Notes: generated by a model from the sequence alone, not told the origin. Positions 1 through 7,918 are shown, numbered from the stretch's first letter. The stretch: DNA of 15,687 nucleotides from Pelotomaculum sp. UBA1371 (GCA_002305915.1 DBRJ01000059.1:1-15687); one strand, 5' to 3'. Numbers and translations are program-made.

Positions 1-914
1 TTGTCCACTTGGGTTTTCCGGCCCGCCCAGCCGGTGATAGCCAAGACGGCCGGAACCTCCCGATCCAAGCCGGTCCGGTTTTCCTCCGCCAGGTACTGGT
101 CGCCGATTCCGGCATAGTAGCTGCGGGGCTGTCCCATCAGATAGTCCCAGCTGAGCCCGTTCAAACCCATGGTCCAGCCGTCCAGGCTCGCTCCTCTTAA
201 GCTGCAATCCGGTCCGTCGAAGCGCACGTCGTTGTTGTAGGTGGCGGCGCTATTAGCCAGTTGCTCGATGGTGACGTAGCGCACGGCTTTGCCCATGAAC
301 ACGGCGGGCAGCCGGTCATACATGGCATAGTGAATAGGCTCGGTGTTCTCCGCCGCCAGGGCTTCCATTTCCGCCCGGGTGTATGAGTGCACCGGGATCT
401 CCTCACCAAACACGCCATACTGGATGTACACGTCCAACCTGGTGTAGTCTGCCGTAAAGTCCACAGTGACTGGCTCGTCCGGCATGACGAAGCTGTATAC
501 GCCGGGTCCGTTGACGTTGTTGGCGTTGCCGGTGGCCTCGGTGATGGTGGTAAATTCATAAGTTGCGCCGGAGTCGCCTGTGACAATAAGGCCGGTGGCC
601 CAGGAGGTAAAGGCGGTGTCGGATACCGTGACGGTAACGGTTTCACCTGCCGAAGCCTCTGTTTTATCAAGCGTTACTGTCCAGATGCCGTCGGGAACCG
701 GCTCTTTGGTGATGCTGTGTGCGCCCGTGCTGCCGCCGGTGATGGCGCTGTCCACCGTTACCGCGTAGATTGTCGGGTCGCCTTCTGTGCCGCCGGCGGC
801 ATAAGCCGGGGCGGGGTTTATCGCCCCTCCCGCCATGCTGAAGAGCATGGCCAGCAGGACTAGAAAGCAGGTGAATCTGCGGCCCAACCACTGCCGTGAT
901 TTTCTTGGTTTCAT
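1..914 (-). CDS. Secreted Ig-like/SUOX-like-domain protein, 3' end beyond the window
   Basis: An uninterrupted reading frame of 304 codons runs from ATG at 914 off the left edge, so the protein is partial. AGGAGG lies a few bases upstream of the start. Residues 1-39 form a Sec signal peptide ending in AYA-A. Residues about 47-156 look like a bacterial Ig-like or InlB-repeat-type module, with a typical 'YSFVMPDEPV' strand. From about 160 the sequence resembles the domain shared by the other surface proteins here: 'VYIQYG', then 'YTRAEMEAL', then 'MYDRLPA', which matches FIDRLPA and FIDSMPA in the proteins at 6856-4874 and 9166-7925. It is the last gene of the minus-strand array in view. It is probably secreted and may carry an anchor downstream that cannot be seen. 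The function is not recognised; ligand binding at the cell surface is inferred. Confidence 0.85.
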   Translation of the reverse strand, partial: MKPRKSRQWLGRRFTCFLVLLAMLFSMAGGAINPAPAYAAGGTEGDPTIYAVTVDSAITGGSTGAHSITKEPVPDGIWTVTLDKTEASAGETVTVTVSDTAFTSWATGLIVTGDSGATYEFTTITEATGNANNVNGPGVYSFVMPDEPVTVDFTADYTRLDVYIQYGVFGEEIPVHSYTRAEMEALAAENTEPIHYAMYDRLPAVFMGKAVRYVTIEQLANSAATYNNDVRFDGPDCSLRGASLDGWTMGLNGLSWDYLMGQPRSYYAGIGDQYLAEENRTGLDREVPAVLAITGWAGRKTQVD

Positions 915-954
915 GTTATCCTCCTGTTCTTAAAATTTTTAAACCCTATTAGCT

Positions 955-1262
955 TTATTTTGCAATCAACTCGTTTAGATTCCGATAGGTGGGCTCCGCG
1001 TTGCTGTAGAATTTCTGACCGGCATTGCCCACCACATAGGTAATACCGTTTTCATAGTCGATTTGCCCCGCGCGCAACGGGTACGACCTGACATAGACAT
1101 GCTGGTGGCCGCAGAACACCAGGGGTCCACTCCGCCCGCTTCCAAAAGCGGCGCCCAGTCGGACAATACAGCCGTGGAAACCGTATCAGCAGCCAGAGCA
1201 TAGGCGTGATGGTGCATCAGAAAAAATGCCAATAGGACGGCCGGGATTTTCCTGTTTATGTT
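955..1262 (-). pseudogene. Remnant of a calcineurin-like (purple-acid-phosphatase-type) metallophosphoesterase
   Basis: Two frames together read as the C-terminal end of a metallophosphoesterase. Upstream of about 1126 one frame gives 'MHHHAYALAADT' and 'LSDWAPLLEAGGVD'. Downstream the next frame gives 'LVFCGHQHVYVRSYPL', then 'NGITYVVGNAGQKFY', and stops at 955-957. The GH.H motif and the preceding VDLVF strand are typical of the family. The switch lies in the GGGG run at 1122-1125 (CCCC on the coding strand), so loss of one base is the simplest explanation. The N-terminal two thirds, which would hold most metal ligands, are absent, and no start codon with a ribosome site was found. Residues just before the HHH also read like a signal peptide (basic start, 'AVLLAFFLM', ALA), so a chimeric origin cannot be excluded. 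A sequencing error could explain the frameshift but not the missing N-terminus. Confidence 0.7.
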
Positions 1263-1395
1263 GTAAGCCCGCTTCTTTGTATTCCGAACGGTTTAGGCTT
1301 CCTTTTTCGCCATCGGCAGGTTGCGCCGGCGCAAGCATAGTTGTTTGGCGGCGCGCCGCACCGTCTTCCGCCGCCAAAACGCCTCTGCTGCCTGC

Positions 1396-2913
1396 TTATC
1401 CGAAACGCAAGTACGGAACAAACATATTTTCACTGTTAAAGCTCTCCTGTGCTCCGGACACTGCTCCGGACACTGCACCGGACCCGGCTCCCTGGGCGCC
1501 CGTTACAATTACTTTGCCAGGCCACCGGCTTACAATTTCCGACAGGTACTCATCTGTCACGCTAATTGCCTGCATGGTTTCCGGGGCCAGGGGACCGTAG
1601 CGCTCCCTGGCGTCTTCAATCCCATGAAAGCGGAGCACTAGCAAATCATAACCCTGCTCCATTGCGTCCAGGACTGCTGCAAACAGTTCGTCGTCAGCAC
1701 TGCCGCCGGCGTTTTCATCGTTGAGGATAACCGGCTCTGTTTCGGTGTTCAGCCGTACTGGGGCTACGTCCAGAAAGACTGCTTTTTTATTTAACCTGCT
1801 TGCTTCCGCAAAGATTGAGGGCTCCTTTAAGGTGTGTTCCCTTGCCGTGACAACGCCGTTTTCTTCCGGCGCCTTGCCCGTCAGCAGGGCAGCCAGGGCA
1901 ACGTTGCTTTCCGAAGGATAGACGCCGCAGGCCTGCGCGGCCTTGCCGGCATTATTGAGGAAAGGCGCGTAGCCGTTGGCGACGGCATGGCCGTACTGCC
2001 GGTAAGTGAGCCCGTCCAGCACGACCAGCAACACTTGGTCTCCGCTTTCCAGATAACGCCGCCCGTCATAATACGCGTCCGTGATACTTGCCGCAGGAGG
2101 CTGCACGATGACCCCCTTCACCCTTTCCAGCTTGGTCCGGGTGTCGGGCTGCAGGTAATTGATATAATTATCCTTTACTTCAAAATAACCGCTGTCGTCC
2201 GCCAAGAGGTGTTCACCCTTTTCGCCCGTCACAAGGAGCAGGTCCCCTTCTACCAACGGGGTGAGTTCGCTTATTTTGAATACCCGGCGCCTGGTGAAAA
2301 CTTGGGCTTCATAGTCCTTGCCGTCCTTGTGCGCCACCGCTTTCCCCTCGGCATAGGGGTAGAGCGTCAACGGGCGGGTCAGCAACTGGCCCGGGGTAAT
2401 TTGCGCCAGATCGGTTTCCCGGTTGATCACGTTAAAGGCGGAACCATTGCCGCCGCCCTCCGCCACCACCACAATCTCGGTGAGAAACTTGGTGTTGCTG
2501 CTGTTGGGGTGATTGGGATTGACCGCTTCCCAACCGTTTTTGGAGGTGAAAGCGATGTAGCAGTCATGGATGTCGGCGGCCTTGATAGCCGGCGCGAAAC
2601 CGTCCAGGCCCATCAGATGAATCTGCCCGGCGTCAGCCGGCGGTCCGGCTTCAGCAATAATATCGGCCAGTTTGGCAGCCCGGTACCTGGTCCCCTGAGA
2701 AGTTATATTTTCCAACTTCCCCAAACTGTCCGGGTCCTGCAGTGTCAGCACATTGGCCACGTCGCCGGTCACTTTCAGGGGCGGTATATGACCGGGGCTT
2801 CGAAAAGCAATTCCCGTCACCGCTCCTCCCGCCAGCAGTCCCAGCAAAACCAGGCAAACGCCTAAATACCAGCCTTTCTTACGCAATTTCCCCGCCCCTT
2901 TCTCTTCTTTCAT
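1396..2913 (-). CDS. Membrane-anchored SUOX-like protein fused to a degenerate alkaline-phosphatase-superfamily domain
   Basis: The protein has 505 residues, with an N-terminal membrane anchor at about 14-37 and no clear cleavage site. Residues about 45-180 and about 205-290 look like one and a half to two copies of the beta-rich SUOX-like domain of this locus. From about 294 the sequence follows the type I phosphodiesterase/nucleotide-pyrophosphatase pattern: 'LLVVLDG' (Asp300), 'VYPSESNVALAALLTG' with Ser336 where the nucleophile Thr/Ser sits, and 'IEDARERYGP' (Asp434). The late metal-binding motif, usually VTSDHG, reads 'VTGAQG' (471-475), so its Asp and His are missing. The His of the GH-GP motif is also gone. 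It may therefore be a non-catalytic binding domain. A short 'SGAVSGAVSGA' repeat follows. The start lies 21 bases after the preceding gene with a weak ribosome site, which suggests translational coupling. The phosphatase assignment is by motif only. Confidence 0.82.
   Translation of the reverse strand: MKEEKGAGKLRKKGWYLGVCLVLLGLLAGGAVTGIAFRSPGHIPPLKVTGDVANVLTLQDPDSLGKLENITSQGTRYRAAKLADIIAEAGPPADAGQIHLMGLDGFAPAIKAADIHDCYIAFTSKNGWEAVNPNHPNSSNTKFLTEIVVVAEGGGNGSAFNVINRETDLAQITPGQLLTRPLTLYPYAEGKAVAHKDGKDYEAQVFTRRRVFKISELTPLVEGDLLLVTGEKGEHLLADDSGYFEVKDNYINYLQPDTRTKLERVKGVIVQPPAASITDAYYDGRRYLESGDQVLLVVLDGLTYRQYGHAVANGYAPFLNNAGKAAQACGVYPSESNVALAALLTGKAPEENGVVTAREHTLKEPSIFAEASRLNKKAVFLDVAPVRLNTETEPVILNDENAGGSADDELFAAVLDAMEQGYDLLVLRFHGIEDARERYGPLAPETMQAISVTDEYLSEIVSRWPGKVIVTGAQGAGSGAVSGAVSGAQESFNSENMFVPYLRFG
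1450..1485. repeat. Short in-frame tandem repeat, 12-bp unit, about 3 copies
   Basis: On the plus strand the unit TGCTCCGGACAC occurs at 1450-1461 and 1462-1473, followed by a copy with two changes at 1474-1485. On the coding (minus) strand it encodes the SGAV repeats near the C-terminus of the phosphatase-like protein, directly after the degenerate metal-site motif. The unit length is a multiple of three, so changes in copy number would keep the frame. Confidence 0.85.
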
Positions 2914-2934
2914 TCGTCGCTGCCTGCAGGGAAT

Positions 2935-4050
2935 TTACGGCAAAACTTCAACGGAGAGCAGGTCGGGCACATTGATCCGGCCGGACGATCCTGTGCATGT
3001 GAAAGCCAGCGCTCCCTGTTCGTTTTGGAAGATCAGTCCGCCGCCACCCAGGTCGTTCATGGTCAGCTGAATACTCCTGCCGTCGGCGCTGGTAAACCTG
3101 TATTTGCTGCCTCCGGTCAGGCCGGTCTGTTTGAAAATTTGTGAGAAGGCTATGCCCTCCTGGCCCTCTTCCGTCAGTTTAGGCAGGGAGGCAATAGCTT
3201 CGTTATAGCTGAAGATAGCCGTCCGGCCGTAAATAGCGTAAAGCAGGCCCCGGATATGCATACCCTGGGGAAACTGGGGCGCCAGAAACTTGGGCGCTTC
3301 CGGGCCGGTTATTTTAATAAATGCGGACAGGAAGTTGGCTCTGGTCTCGTTTTTCTGCAGCCCATCGCTGGCTTTCAGAAAAACATTGGACACACCGCTG
3401 TCGTCGGGTTCTGCGTATTTGTCGATGAGGTCACTGATTTTAACGGCCAGGTCCACACTGTCGAGATCTTCATAGTCATGCCGGGGCAGACTTTTAACCG
3501 CAGTTTCCAGGAATACCACTTTGTTGGGCGGTTCCTGGTCGCCGCCGGTTTCAAAGTCCATGCGGATCATGTTCATGACCCAGTACATAGCCCGCTCGCC
3601 CGGAATGACGACGCGGACCGGCTGCATCTCTTCTTCCAGAGGTTGGCCTTTATTTAAATAGGAAAGGATAATCTGGCGGCCGGCCAGGACGTCGGCAGGC
3701 ACGGCTATGGAATATTTGTCTTTGGCCGTGAAACGGACACGGCTGAAATCCTTCTGGGTTTTGCCGTATTGCTTCAGAAAAGTATCAAGCAGCGGTCCGG
3801 TGGCGTCCACCTTGACTACCTCACCGTTGGAGCGCTCGGCTTCGGCATGCTTGGTTATTGCCGGCAGCTTTTTCAAATCACCCAGGGTTATTTCAAAGTC
3901 CTGCTCCTGCAGCCCGTGCACCAGGATCTTTTCTCCGTCATAGGGGCCGGGGACGCCGGCGTTTGTGTTTTCCTTACTGCAGGCGGCTGCAAATAAAATC
4001 GAAAACAAAATTAAAGCCAGTAAAGGCAGTTTTTTTATAAATATTTTCAT
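2935..4050 (-). CDS. Lipoprotein with two SUOX-like domains
   Basis: The 371-residue protein starts at ATG 4050, preceded by an AAAGGA ribosome site. The N-terminus is a lipoprotein signal: a basic start, a hydrophobic stretch 'LLALILFSILF', then AAAC with Cys24 as the likely lipidated residue. Residues about 40-168 fit a molybdopterin-binding-like (sulfite-oxidase-type) pattern: 'ITLGDLKKLPAI', 'TGPLLDTFL', 'DKYSIAVPADVL', 'YLNKGQPL', 'VRVVIPGERAMYW'. Residues about 225-371 look like a second, more divergent copy ('IHIRG'-like 'MHIRGLLYAI', 'SQIFKQTGL', 'FTSADGRSIQLTM'). No cysteine occupies the usual molybdenum-ligand position, so redox catalysis is doubtful. It probably acts outside the membrane as a binding protein, tethered by lipid. 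It lies between the single-domain anchored protein upstream and the phosphatase-like fusion downstream, with short gaps. Confidence 0.85.
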   Translation of the reverse strand: MKIFIKKLPLLALILFSILFAAACSKENTNAGVPGPYDGEKILVHGLQEQDFEITLGDLKKLPAITKHAEAERSNGEVVKVDATGPLLDTFLKQYGKTQKDFSRVRFTAKDKYSIAVPADVLAGRQIILSYLNKGQPLEEEMQPVRVVIPGERAMYWVMNMIRMDFETGGDQEPPNKVVFLETAVKSLPRHDYEDLDSVDLAVKISDLIDKYAEPDDSGVSNVFLKASDGLQKNETRANFLSAFIKITGPEAPKFLAPQFPQGMHIRGLLYAIYGRTAIFSYNEAIASLPKLTEEGQEGIAFSQIFKQTGLTGGSKYRFTSADGRSIQLTMNDLGGGGLIFQNEQGALAFTCTGSSGRINVPDLLSVEVLP

Positions 4051-4211
4051 CCACCGGTCCTTTCATGAAGGTATATTGGGCACAAAAATACCGCACAATT
4101 TTTTACGGTTAGTTGCACCACTGCTTAAGCACAGTTCAAACGCCCCATCATGATTTGCGCTTCGTTATCTCCAGTTGTATATTTTGTTGGCAGTCAGCCA
4201 ATCCCAATCAT

Positions 4212-4745
4212 TTACTGCAATTCCAGGCTCACAAGCCACATGGTAAAGCGTTGTCCGTAATCATCGTTACAAATGATGACGCGCATGCTGCCGTCCCCGC
4301 CTGTCTTAGTCTTCAGCGGCTTGCCGTAATCGGCGTAGGCGATATAAACATTGTCCGGCTGCAAAACTTCAGACATATTAAATCCCGAGGTGTAATTATC
4401 CACGCCTTTGGTAAGGATCTTTTCATATCTTTGGGTCAGTTCCGGATCGATGCTATTCAGGACAGCCAGCAAAGGCACACAGGTAAACTCGTGCTCGGTA
4501 TTGCCCTGGGAGGAATGAATGTTCATCTTCTTTTCCACCTCCGGCAATTGCCGGAGGTCGGCGAGGGTAAAACTTCCCAGTGTGGCGCCGCCGGCTTTAA
4601 TGACCACCGTTCCTTCCTGCAGACCGGTTTCGTCGCGGTTTAAAAAGGAAAAGACGACGACAACCACGACCAGCAGCACGATCCCCAAGGCCAGTATTGT
4701 TTTTGAATTGAAAAACATTTTTTTTTCCGGATTTGTTTCAGCCAT
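4212..4745 (-). CDS. Membrane-anchored single SUOX-like-domain protein
   Basis: The protein has 177 residues. ATG at 4745 is preceded by AGGAGG at ideal spacing. A short basic cytoplasmic start is followed by one membrane helix at about 16-35 (valine-rich). The extracellular part is a single domain with the same landmarks as its neighbours: 'FTLADLRQLPEV', 'FTCVPLLAVLNSID', 'VYIAYADYGKPL', 'MRVIICNDDYGQRFTMWL'. These correspond to the family pattern in which LxxLxxLP, GVPLLxLL, a 'yGkPL' turn and a final 'R.v......w....' strand follow one another. Cys89 lies in the GVPLL-type motif, not at the classical molybdenum-ligand position. It is the smallest, simplest version of the shared domain in the array. 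A hairpin at 4805-4833 separates it from the SLH protein gene upstream. Confidence 0.82.
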   Translation of the reverse strand: MAETNPEKKMFFNSKTILALGIVLLVVVVVVFSFLNRDETGLQEGTVVIKAGGATLGSFTLADLRQLPEVEKKMNIHSSQGNTEHEFTCVPLLAVLNSIDPELTQRYEKILTKGVDNYTSGFNMSEVLQPDNVYIAYADYGKPLKTKTGGDGSMRVIICNDDYGQRFTMWLVSLELQ

Positions 4746-4804
4746 ATTTCCTCCTGATTTAAGGGAAATTTCGTCAATCTTTCTGCTGCATCTTAAAACT
4801 GGGC

Positions 4805-4833
4805 CGGGTGCGATTTTATTCGCACCCGTTTTT
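4805..4833 (+). terminator. GC-rich hairpin, T-run on the plus-strand side
   Basis: A perfect 9-bp stem (CGGGTGCGA, 4805-4813, with TCGCACCCG, 4820-4828) with a 6-base loop is followed on the plus strand by TTTTT. No plus-strand gene ends here. For the minus-strand transcript the U-rich tail is only 'GTTTTAAG' a few bases after the stem. It may partly attenuate or stabilise the operon message between the SLH-protein gene and the genes after it. Confidence 0.55.
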
Positions 4834-4873
4834 CATAGACATTGCAAATATTGCCAGCAGGTCATTGAACTAA

Positions 4874-6856
4874 TTAGTTGGAATTCATGCTTAAAGCTTT
4901 TGATAAGGTTGTAATAGCCTCAGCCCTGGTGGCTTTTCCCTGGGGTTGAAAAGTATTGTCCGGGTAACCCGCCATGACGCTGTCCTTCACCATCGTTTCC
5001 ACTGCGTCCCTGGCCCAGCCGGAAATGGCGTCGCTGTCGGTAAATTGTATTTCTGCCGCTCCAGGCGCCAAATCACAAGCTTTGACAACCATTACCGCCA
5101 TCTGTTCACGGGTTACCAGGTCGTCAGGCCCGAAAGTGTTATCGTCGTAGCCGCTGACAATGCCGTAGGAGGCGGCGCTGGCGATATACTCCTGAGCCCA
5201 GTGTCCTTTGGTATCAGCAATAACTCTACCGCCCTGGAGCGGCATCAGACCTGTTTTGATTAAGGCCTTCATCAGGAGTGTGGTGAATTCGGCCCTGGTG
5301 ATGTTGTTGTCAGGCTTAAAGAAACCGTCGTCATAGCCGTTGATGGCGCCGAGGGACACCATCTCACCGATAGTTTTTTCCGCCCAGTGGCCTTTGATGT
5401 CGCTAAAAGCCTCCAGAGGGTTTGGAACGACGGGGCCTGGAACAACTGCTTTTTCTTCGTCCTTGGCGAACACAGCGTATTTAGCGAAATGTTCCGCCGT
5501 TACCGTGATGGCGCCGCCAGAAACGCTGCCGCCCAGATTAACCCACTGGCCGGACACCTCGTCATAATAGTGAACCGAAGGAGTCGCGCCGGAGGACAGG
5601 GAAGCCGCATCAAAGGTGAAAGTAAGGGTAACGGGCTTGGCAAAGCTGTAGCTCTTGCTGCCGTCCACTGTGAATTCAAACGAGGAACCAAGCATTGTGA
5701 AACCTGAAGGCGCTTTCGGGGGGCTTGCAATCTTCTGGATGTCTACTTTTAAGTCAATTATCCCTTTTAACGCTCCGGCAGGAATATTTACTGAAACGTC
5801 GCTGCCCAGGCTAACCGTGCCGCCGGCAACCGGATCGACGACGTTTTCTTCGGTCTTTTTGGTGCCCCGGGAGGGTTCGCCCGTCGATGAGCCTACCACT
5901 ACATCGCAAGCGGCGGTGAAGCCGCCATCCACCGTCGTAGCGGTGATGGTGGCGGAGCCGGTGGCGACACCCTTCACCAGGCCGGTGCTGCTGACCGTGG
6001 CCACCGCTGTGTCGCTGGAACTCCAGGTAACGCTTTTGTCGGTAGCGGAGCCCGGAGTGACGGTGGCTGTCAGCTGTTCGGTGGCGCCGACGCCGATGGC
6101 GGCGCTGGACTTGTCGAGGCTGACGCCGGTGACGGGCGTGCCGTCCAGCGTTACATCGATCTGGTAGATCCATTTGGCCGAATTATCAGCGGTCGGAATA
6201 ACTCCGGTTATATCGTGCTCACGTTGACCAAACAGCAGCCTGTACTTGACGGAAGTGTCCTGAACACCGAAATTCGGGGGTTGAAAGCGTTGCCAGTTGT
6301 CCGATACGCACATCATGGGGTCGACCCGGACACGGTCTTCCAGGACTCTATAAGTCATATCCGTCACGCTGTCCTCGTCCACGGCCTTGAAATCCTGGGT
6401 TTCCGCGTTCCAATACTCCACTATGTTCGGGTAATAGTAACGGTCCTCGTACAAATAATCCTTGGTGAAAGTTTTATAAGGCGCTCCTGGAATATCCGTT
6501 GCCCAAAAAGCAAAGGATTTTACCTTATTAAAATCAATTCCGGCTTCCGACAGCAGTTTGGTCAGCGGAATTCCTGTCGCTGCGGTTGTGCAAGGTGCGG
6601 GCAACCTGTCTATAAAGGAGTAGGCTTGCTGCTGCGCGCCCGCAAAGTCGCTGTCGGTAAATTCCTTCACCGGGGCAAAAGTCCCTTTGGCATAGCCTAC
6701 TCTGATGGTGAGAGACTCCGCCGCGTCGCTGGAAAGGGTTTTGGCGCCTGCCGTATCTGGCTGCGCCACCCAGACCAGGCTGAATAGCATGAAAATAACT
6801 AAACAGGCGGCAATTTTCCCTGCTTCAATTTTGAACTTTAATCTATGCAAATACAT
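4874..6856 (-). CDS. S-layer-anchored surface protein: SUOX-like + BIG2 + beta domain + three SLH
   Basis: I chose ATG 6856, giving 660 residues, because GGAGGGAGAG precedes it at good spacing; an in-frame ATG at 6886 lies upstream of that ribosome site. In order: signal peptide 1-39; SUOX-like domain about 47-240 ('AYSFIDRLPA', 'TGIPLTKLLSEAGIDF', 'RYYYPNI', 'DNWQRFQ'); BIG2 Ig-like domain about 243-322 ('KSVTWSSSDTAVATVSSTG'); a beta-rich region about 335-465 with 'VNIPAGAL'; and three SLH motifs at about 484-530, 547-592 and 607-652 ('FSDIKGHWAEKTI', 'DTKGHWAQEYI', 'FTDSDAISGWARDAV'). SLH repeats bind secondary cell-wall polymer, so this protein should sit in or under the S-layer and present the domain outward. 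Its first half is a close paralogue of the protein at 9166-7925. It follows the ExbB/DUF2149 pair. Confidence 0.9.
   Translation of the reverse strand: MYLHRLKFKIEAGKIAACLVIFMLFSLVWVAQPDTAGAKTLSSDAAESLTIRVGYAKGTFAPVKEFTDSDFAGAQQQAYSFIDRLPAPCTTAATGIPLTKLLSEAGIDFNKVKSFAFWATDIPGAPYKTFTKDYLYEDRYYYPNIVEYWNAETQDFKAVDEDSVTDMTYRVLEDRVRVDPMMCVSDNWQRFQPPNFGVQDTSVKYRLLFGQREHDITGVIPTADNSAKWIYQIDVTLDGTPVTGVSLDKSSAAIGVGATEQLTATVTPGSATDKSVTWSSSDTAVATVSSTGLVKGVATGSATITATTVDGGFTAACDVVVGSSTGEPSRGTKKTEENVVDPVAGGTVSLGSDVSVNIPAGALKGIIDLKVDIQKIASPPKAPSGFTMLGSSFEFTVDGSKSYSFAKPVTLTFTFDAASLSSGATPSVHYYDEVSGQWVNLGGSVSGGAITVTAEHFAKYAVFAKDEEKAVVPGPVVPNPLEAFSDIKGHWAEKTIGEMVSLGAINGYDDGFFKPDNNITRAEFTTLLMKALIKTGLMPLQGGRVIADTKGHWAQEYIASAASYGIVSGYDDNTFGPDDLVTREQMAVMVVKACDLAPGAAEIQFTDSDAISGWARDAVETMVKDSVMAGYPDNTFQPQGKATRAEAITTLSKALSMNSN
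6009..6028. repeat. 20-bp sequence identical to 8346-8365 (BIG2 paralogues)
   Basis: The same 20 bases occur at 6009-6028 and 8346-8365 in the same orientation, coding for the 'WSSSDT' core of the BIG2 domains of two genes in the array. Other short matches flank it in the 'RYYYPN' and 'DNWQRF' codons. This supports duplication of the signal-SUOX-BIG2 block inside the locus. Confidence 0.8.
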
Positions 6857-6963
6857 TTTCTCTCCCTCCGTTGTTATAATTGACACGCAATAATAATGTC
6901 ATCTGCTCTGTCATCCCCGCTCACCGCATTTCGGTGAAACCCGCCAGGTCATACATGGACACG

Positions 6964-7287
6964 TCACTGCTCCGTCAGCATAAAGAGCCGTCCCGTGACT
7001 GGGTCTTTGTAGACAGTGCCCATCTTTTCATAAAGACCGCCCTGTTCTTGGGTCTCGCTCATGTTATCCCGCACCTCCTGGTCTTGTGTCACCTCCTGTC
7101 CAAGGTTCAGGTCGACCCGCTCTCTTGCTTGTTCCAGGTCGACATTCCAGTGAATAATCAGAGCGAGCATCAGTCCGCAGGCAAACACCAGCATGGCATC
7201 CACAATATTGATGGCGCCCTCCAGAGGATTGACATCTTCAGACTCCCTGAACCTTCTGTTACTCCTGCTCCGCAATCCCCCTTGCAC
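6964..7287 (-). CDS. DUF2149 family protein, ExbD-like partner of the adjacent proton channel
   Basis: The protein has 107 residues with one membrane helix near the N-terminus, preceded by an arginine-rich cytoplasmic stretch. The segment 'AINIVDAMLVFACGLMLAL' (about 25-43) resembles the ExbD/TolR membrane helix, which carries a proton-binding Asp before a hydrophobic MLV run; here that is Asp30. The outer part is about 60 residues, charged, and ends with the 'YKDPVTGRLFML' signature I associate with DUF2149 from memory. It is shorter than ExbD or TolR and has no peptidoglycan-binding domain. The annotated start is GTG at 7287, overlapping the end of the ExbB gene by 29 bases; a TTG at 7275, also in frame, lies just after AGGGGGA and is a possible alternative. 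The overlap suggests translational coupling and a fixed complex with the channel subunit. Confidence 0.8.
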   Translation of the reverse strand: MQGGLRSRSNRRFRESEDVNPLEGAINIVDAMLVFACGLMLALIIHWNVDLEQARERVDLNLGQEVTQDQEVRDNMSETQEQGGLYEKMGTVYKDPVTGRLFMLTEQ

Positions 7288-7918
7288 GGGTAAACACCTC
7301 CAGCAAGCTTTCCATTATAGACTCAAGAGAGCTCAAATAATCCTCATACCACCTCTTACGCAATCGTGATATGGTAAAAGCGACGCCGGCTGCGGCAAGA
7401 CCTGTTACTGTGGCGTCAAAGGCTGTGAGCAGAGAATCTGCCAGGGTCTTGGTGTCACCCTGCCCCATGGCAATCATGCCGGGACCAAGCGGGATTAGGG
7501 TAGCCATCAAACCCAACATGGGCCCCAGACGGGCCACCAGGTCGGTCCTGTTGGTAATCCTGGCATAATGCAGTTCCTCACCGGCAAGCAACCTGCGCGC
7601 AACAGCCTGCAGCGGAGCAGCAGGCAAATTGCTGTGCTTGCTCAGCTCCCCGAGGACCTTCTTCTGACGCCGCAACAAGGGTCTGTTGTTGAGCTCTGCA
7701 ATGATTGCCCCGGCATCTTGCCCCTGTAAAGCGTTAACCAACTCCGGCACGTTGACCTTCACCCTGCGCTGTCTTGTGATGGCTTCCACCAGCACGCCGC
7801 CCAACTCTACAGCCGTATAAGCCAGCAACAGCAGCAGTACAACAATGGCAGGCATCAATAAACCAGACGAAACAATATGCATGGTATCCTTGAGATTAAT
7901 TAAAATTGACTCTATCAC
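7259..7918 (-). CDS. MotA/TolQ/ExbB-family proton channel protein
   Basis: The protein has 219 residues and three predicted membrane helices at about 20-43, 130-151 and 163-185, with a long cytoplasmic loop between the first two. This is the ExbB/TolQ layout. The region 'LGPMLGLMATLIPLGPGM' and the following 'LLTAFDATVTGLAAAGVAF' match the two conserved pore helices, including the Thr residues of the third helix that line the proton path in ExbB. The start is GTG at 7918, with GAGGGAG about 14 bases upstream and only 6 bases after the stop of the preceding gene. With the DUF2149 protein it should form a proton-driven inner motor. It is not MotA of a flagellum: no flagellar gene is near, and its neighbours encode surface proteins. 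Substrate and output are unknown. Confidence 0.88.
   Translation of the reverse strand: MIESILINLKDTMHIVSSGLLMPAIVVLLLLLAYTAVELGGVLVEAITRQRRVKVNVPELVNALQGQDAGAIIAELNNRPLLRRQKKVLGELSKHSNLPAAPLQAVARRLLAGEELHYARITNRTDLVARLGPMLGLMATLIPLGPGMIAMGQGDTKTLADSLLTAFDATVTGLAAAGVAFTISRLRKRWYEDYLSSLESIMESLLEVFTRARGIAEQE

Noticed and set aside
1834..2865. Long plus-strand frame of 343 codons.
   Set aside because: It is antisense to the phosphatase-like gene, has no ribosome site and no recognisable domain; typical of GC-rich shadow frames.
2935..4745. Active molybdopterin oxidoreductases.
   Set aside because: The domains resemble that fold, but no Cys is seen at the molybdenum-ligand position and no cofactor genes are nearby.
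6857..6886. Alternative ATG 6886 for the SLH protein.
   Set aside because: The GGAGGGAGAG site lies after it, directly before ATG 6856, where a normal signal peptide begins.
7259..7918. Flagellar MotA stator.
   Set aside because: There are no flagellar neighbours, the partner is DUF2149 rather than MotB, and the layout fits ExbB/TolQ.
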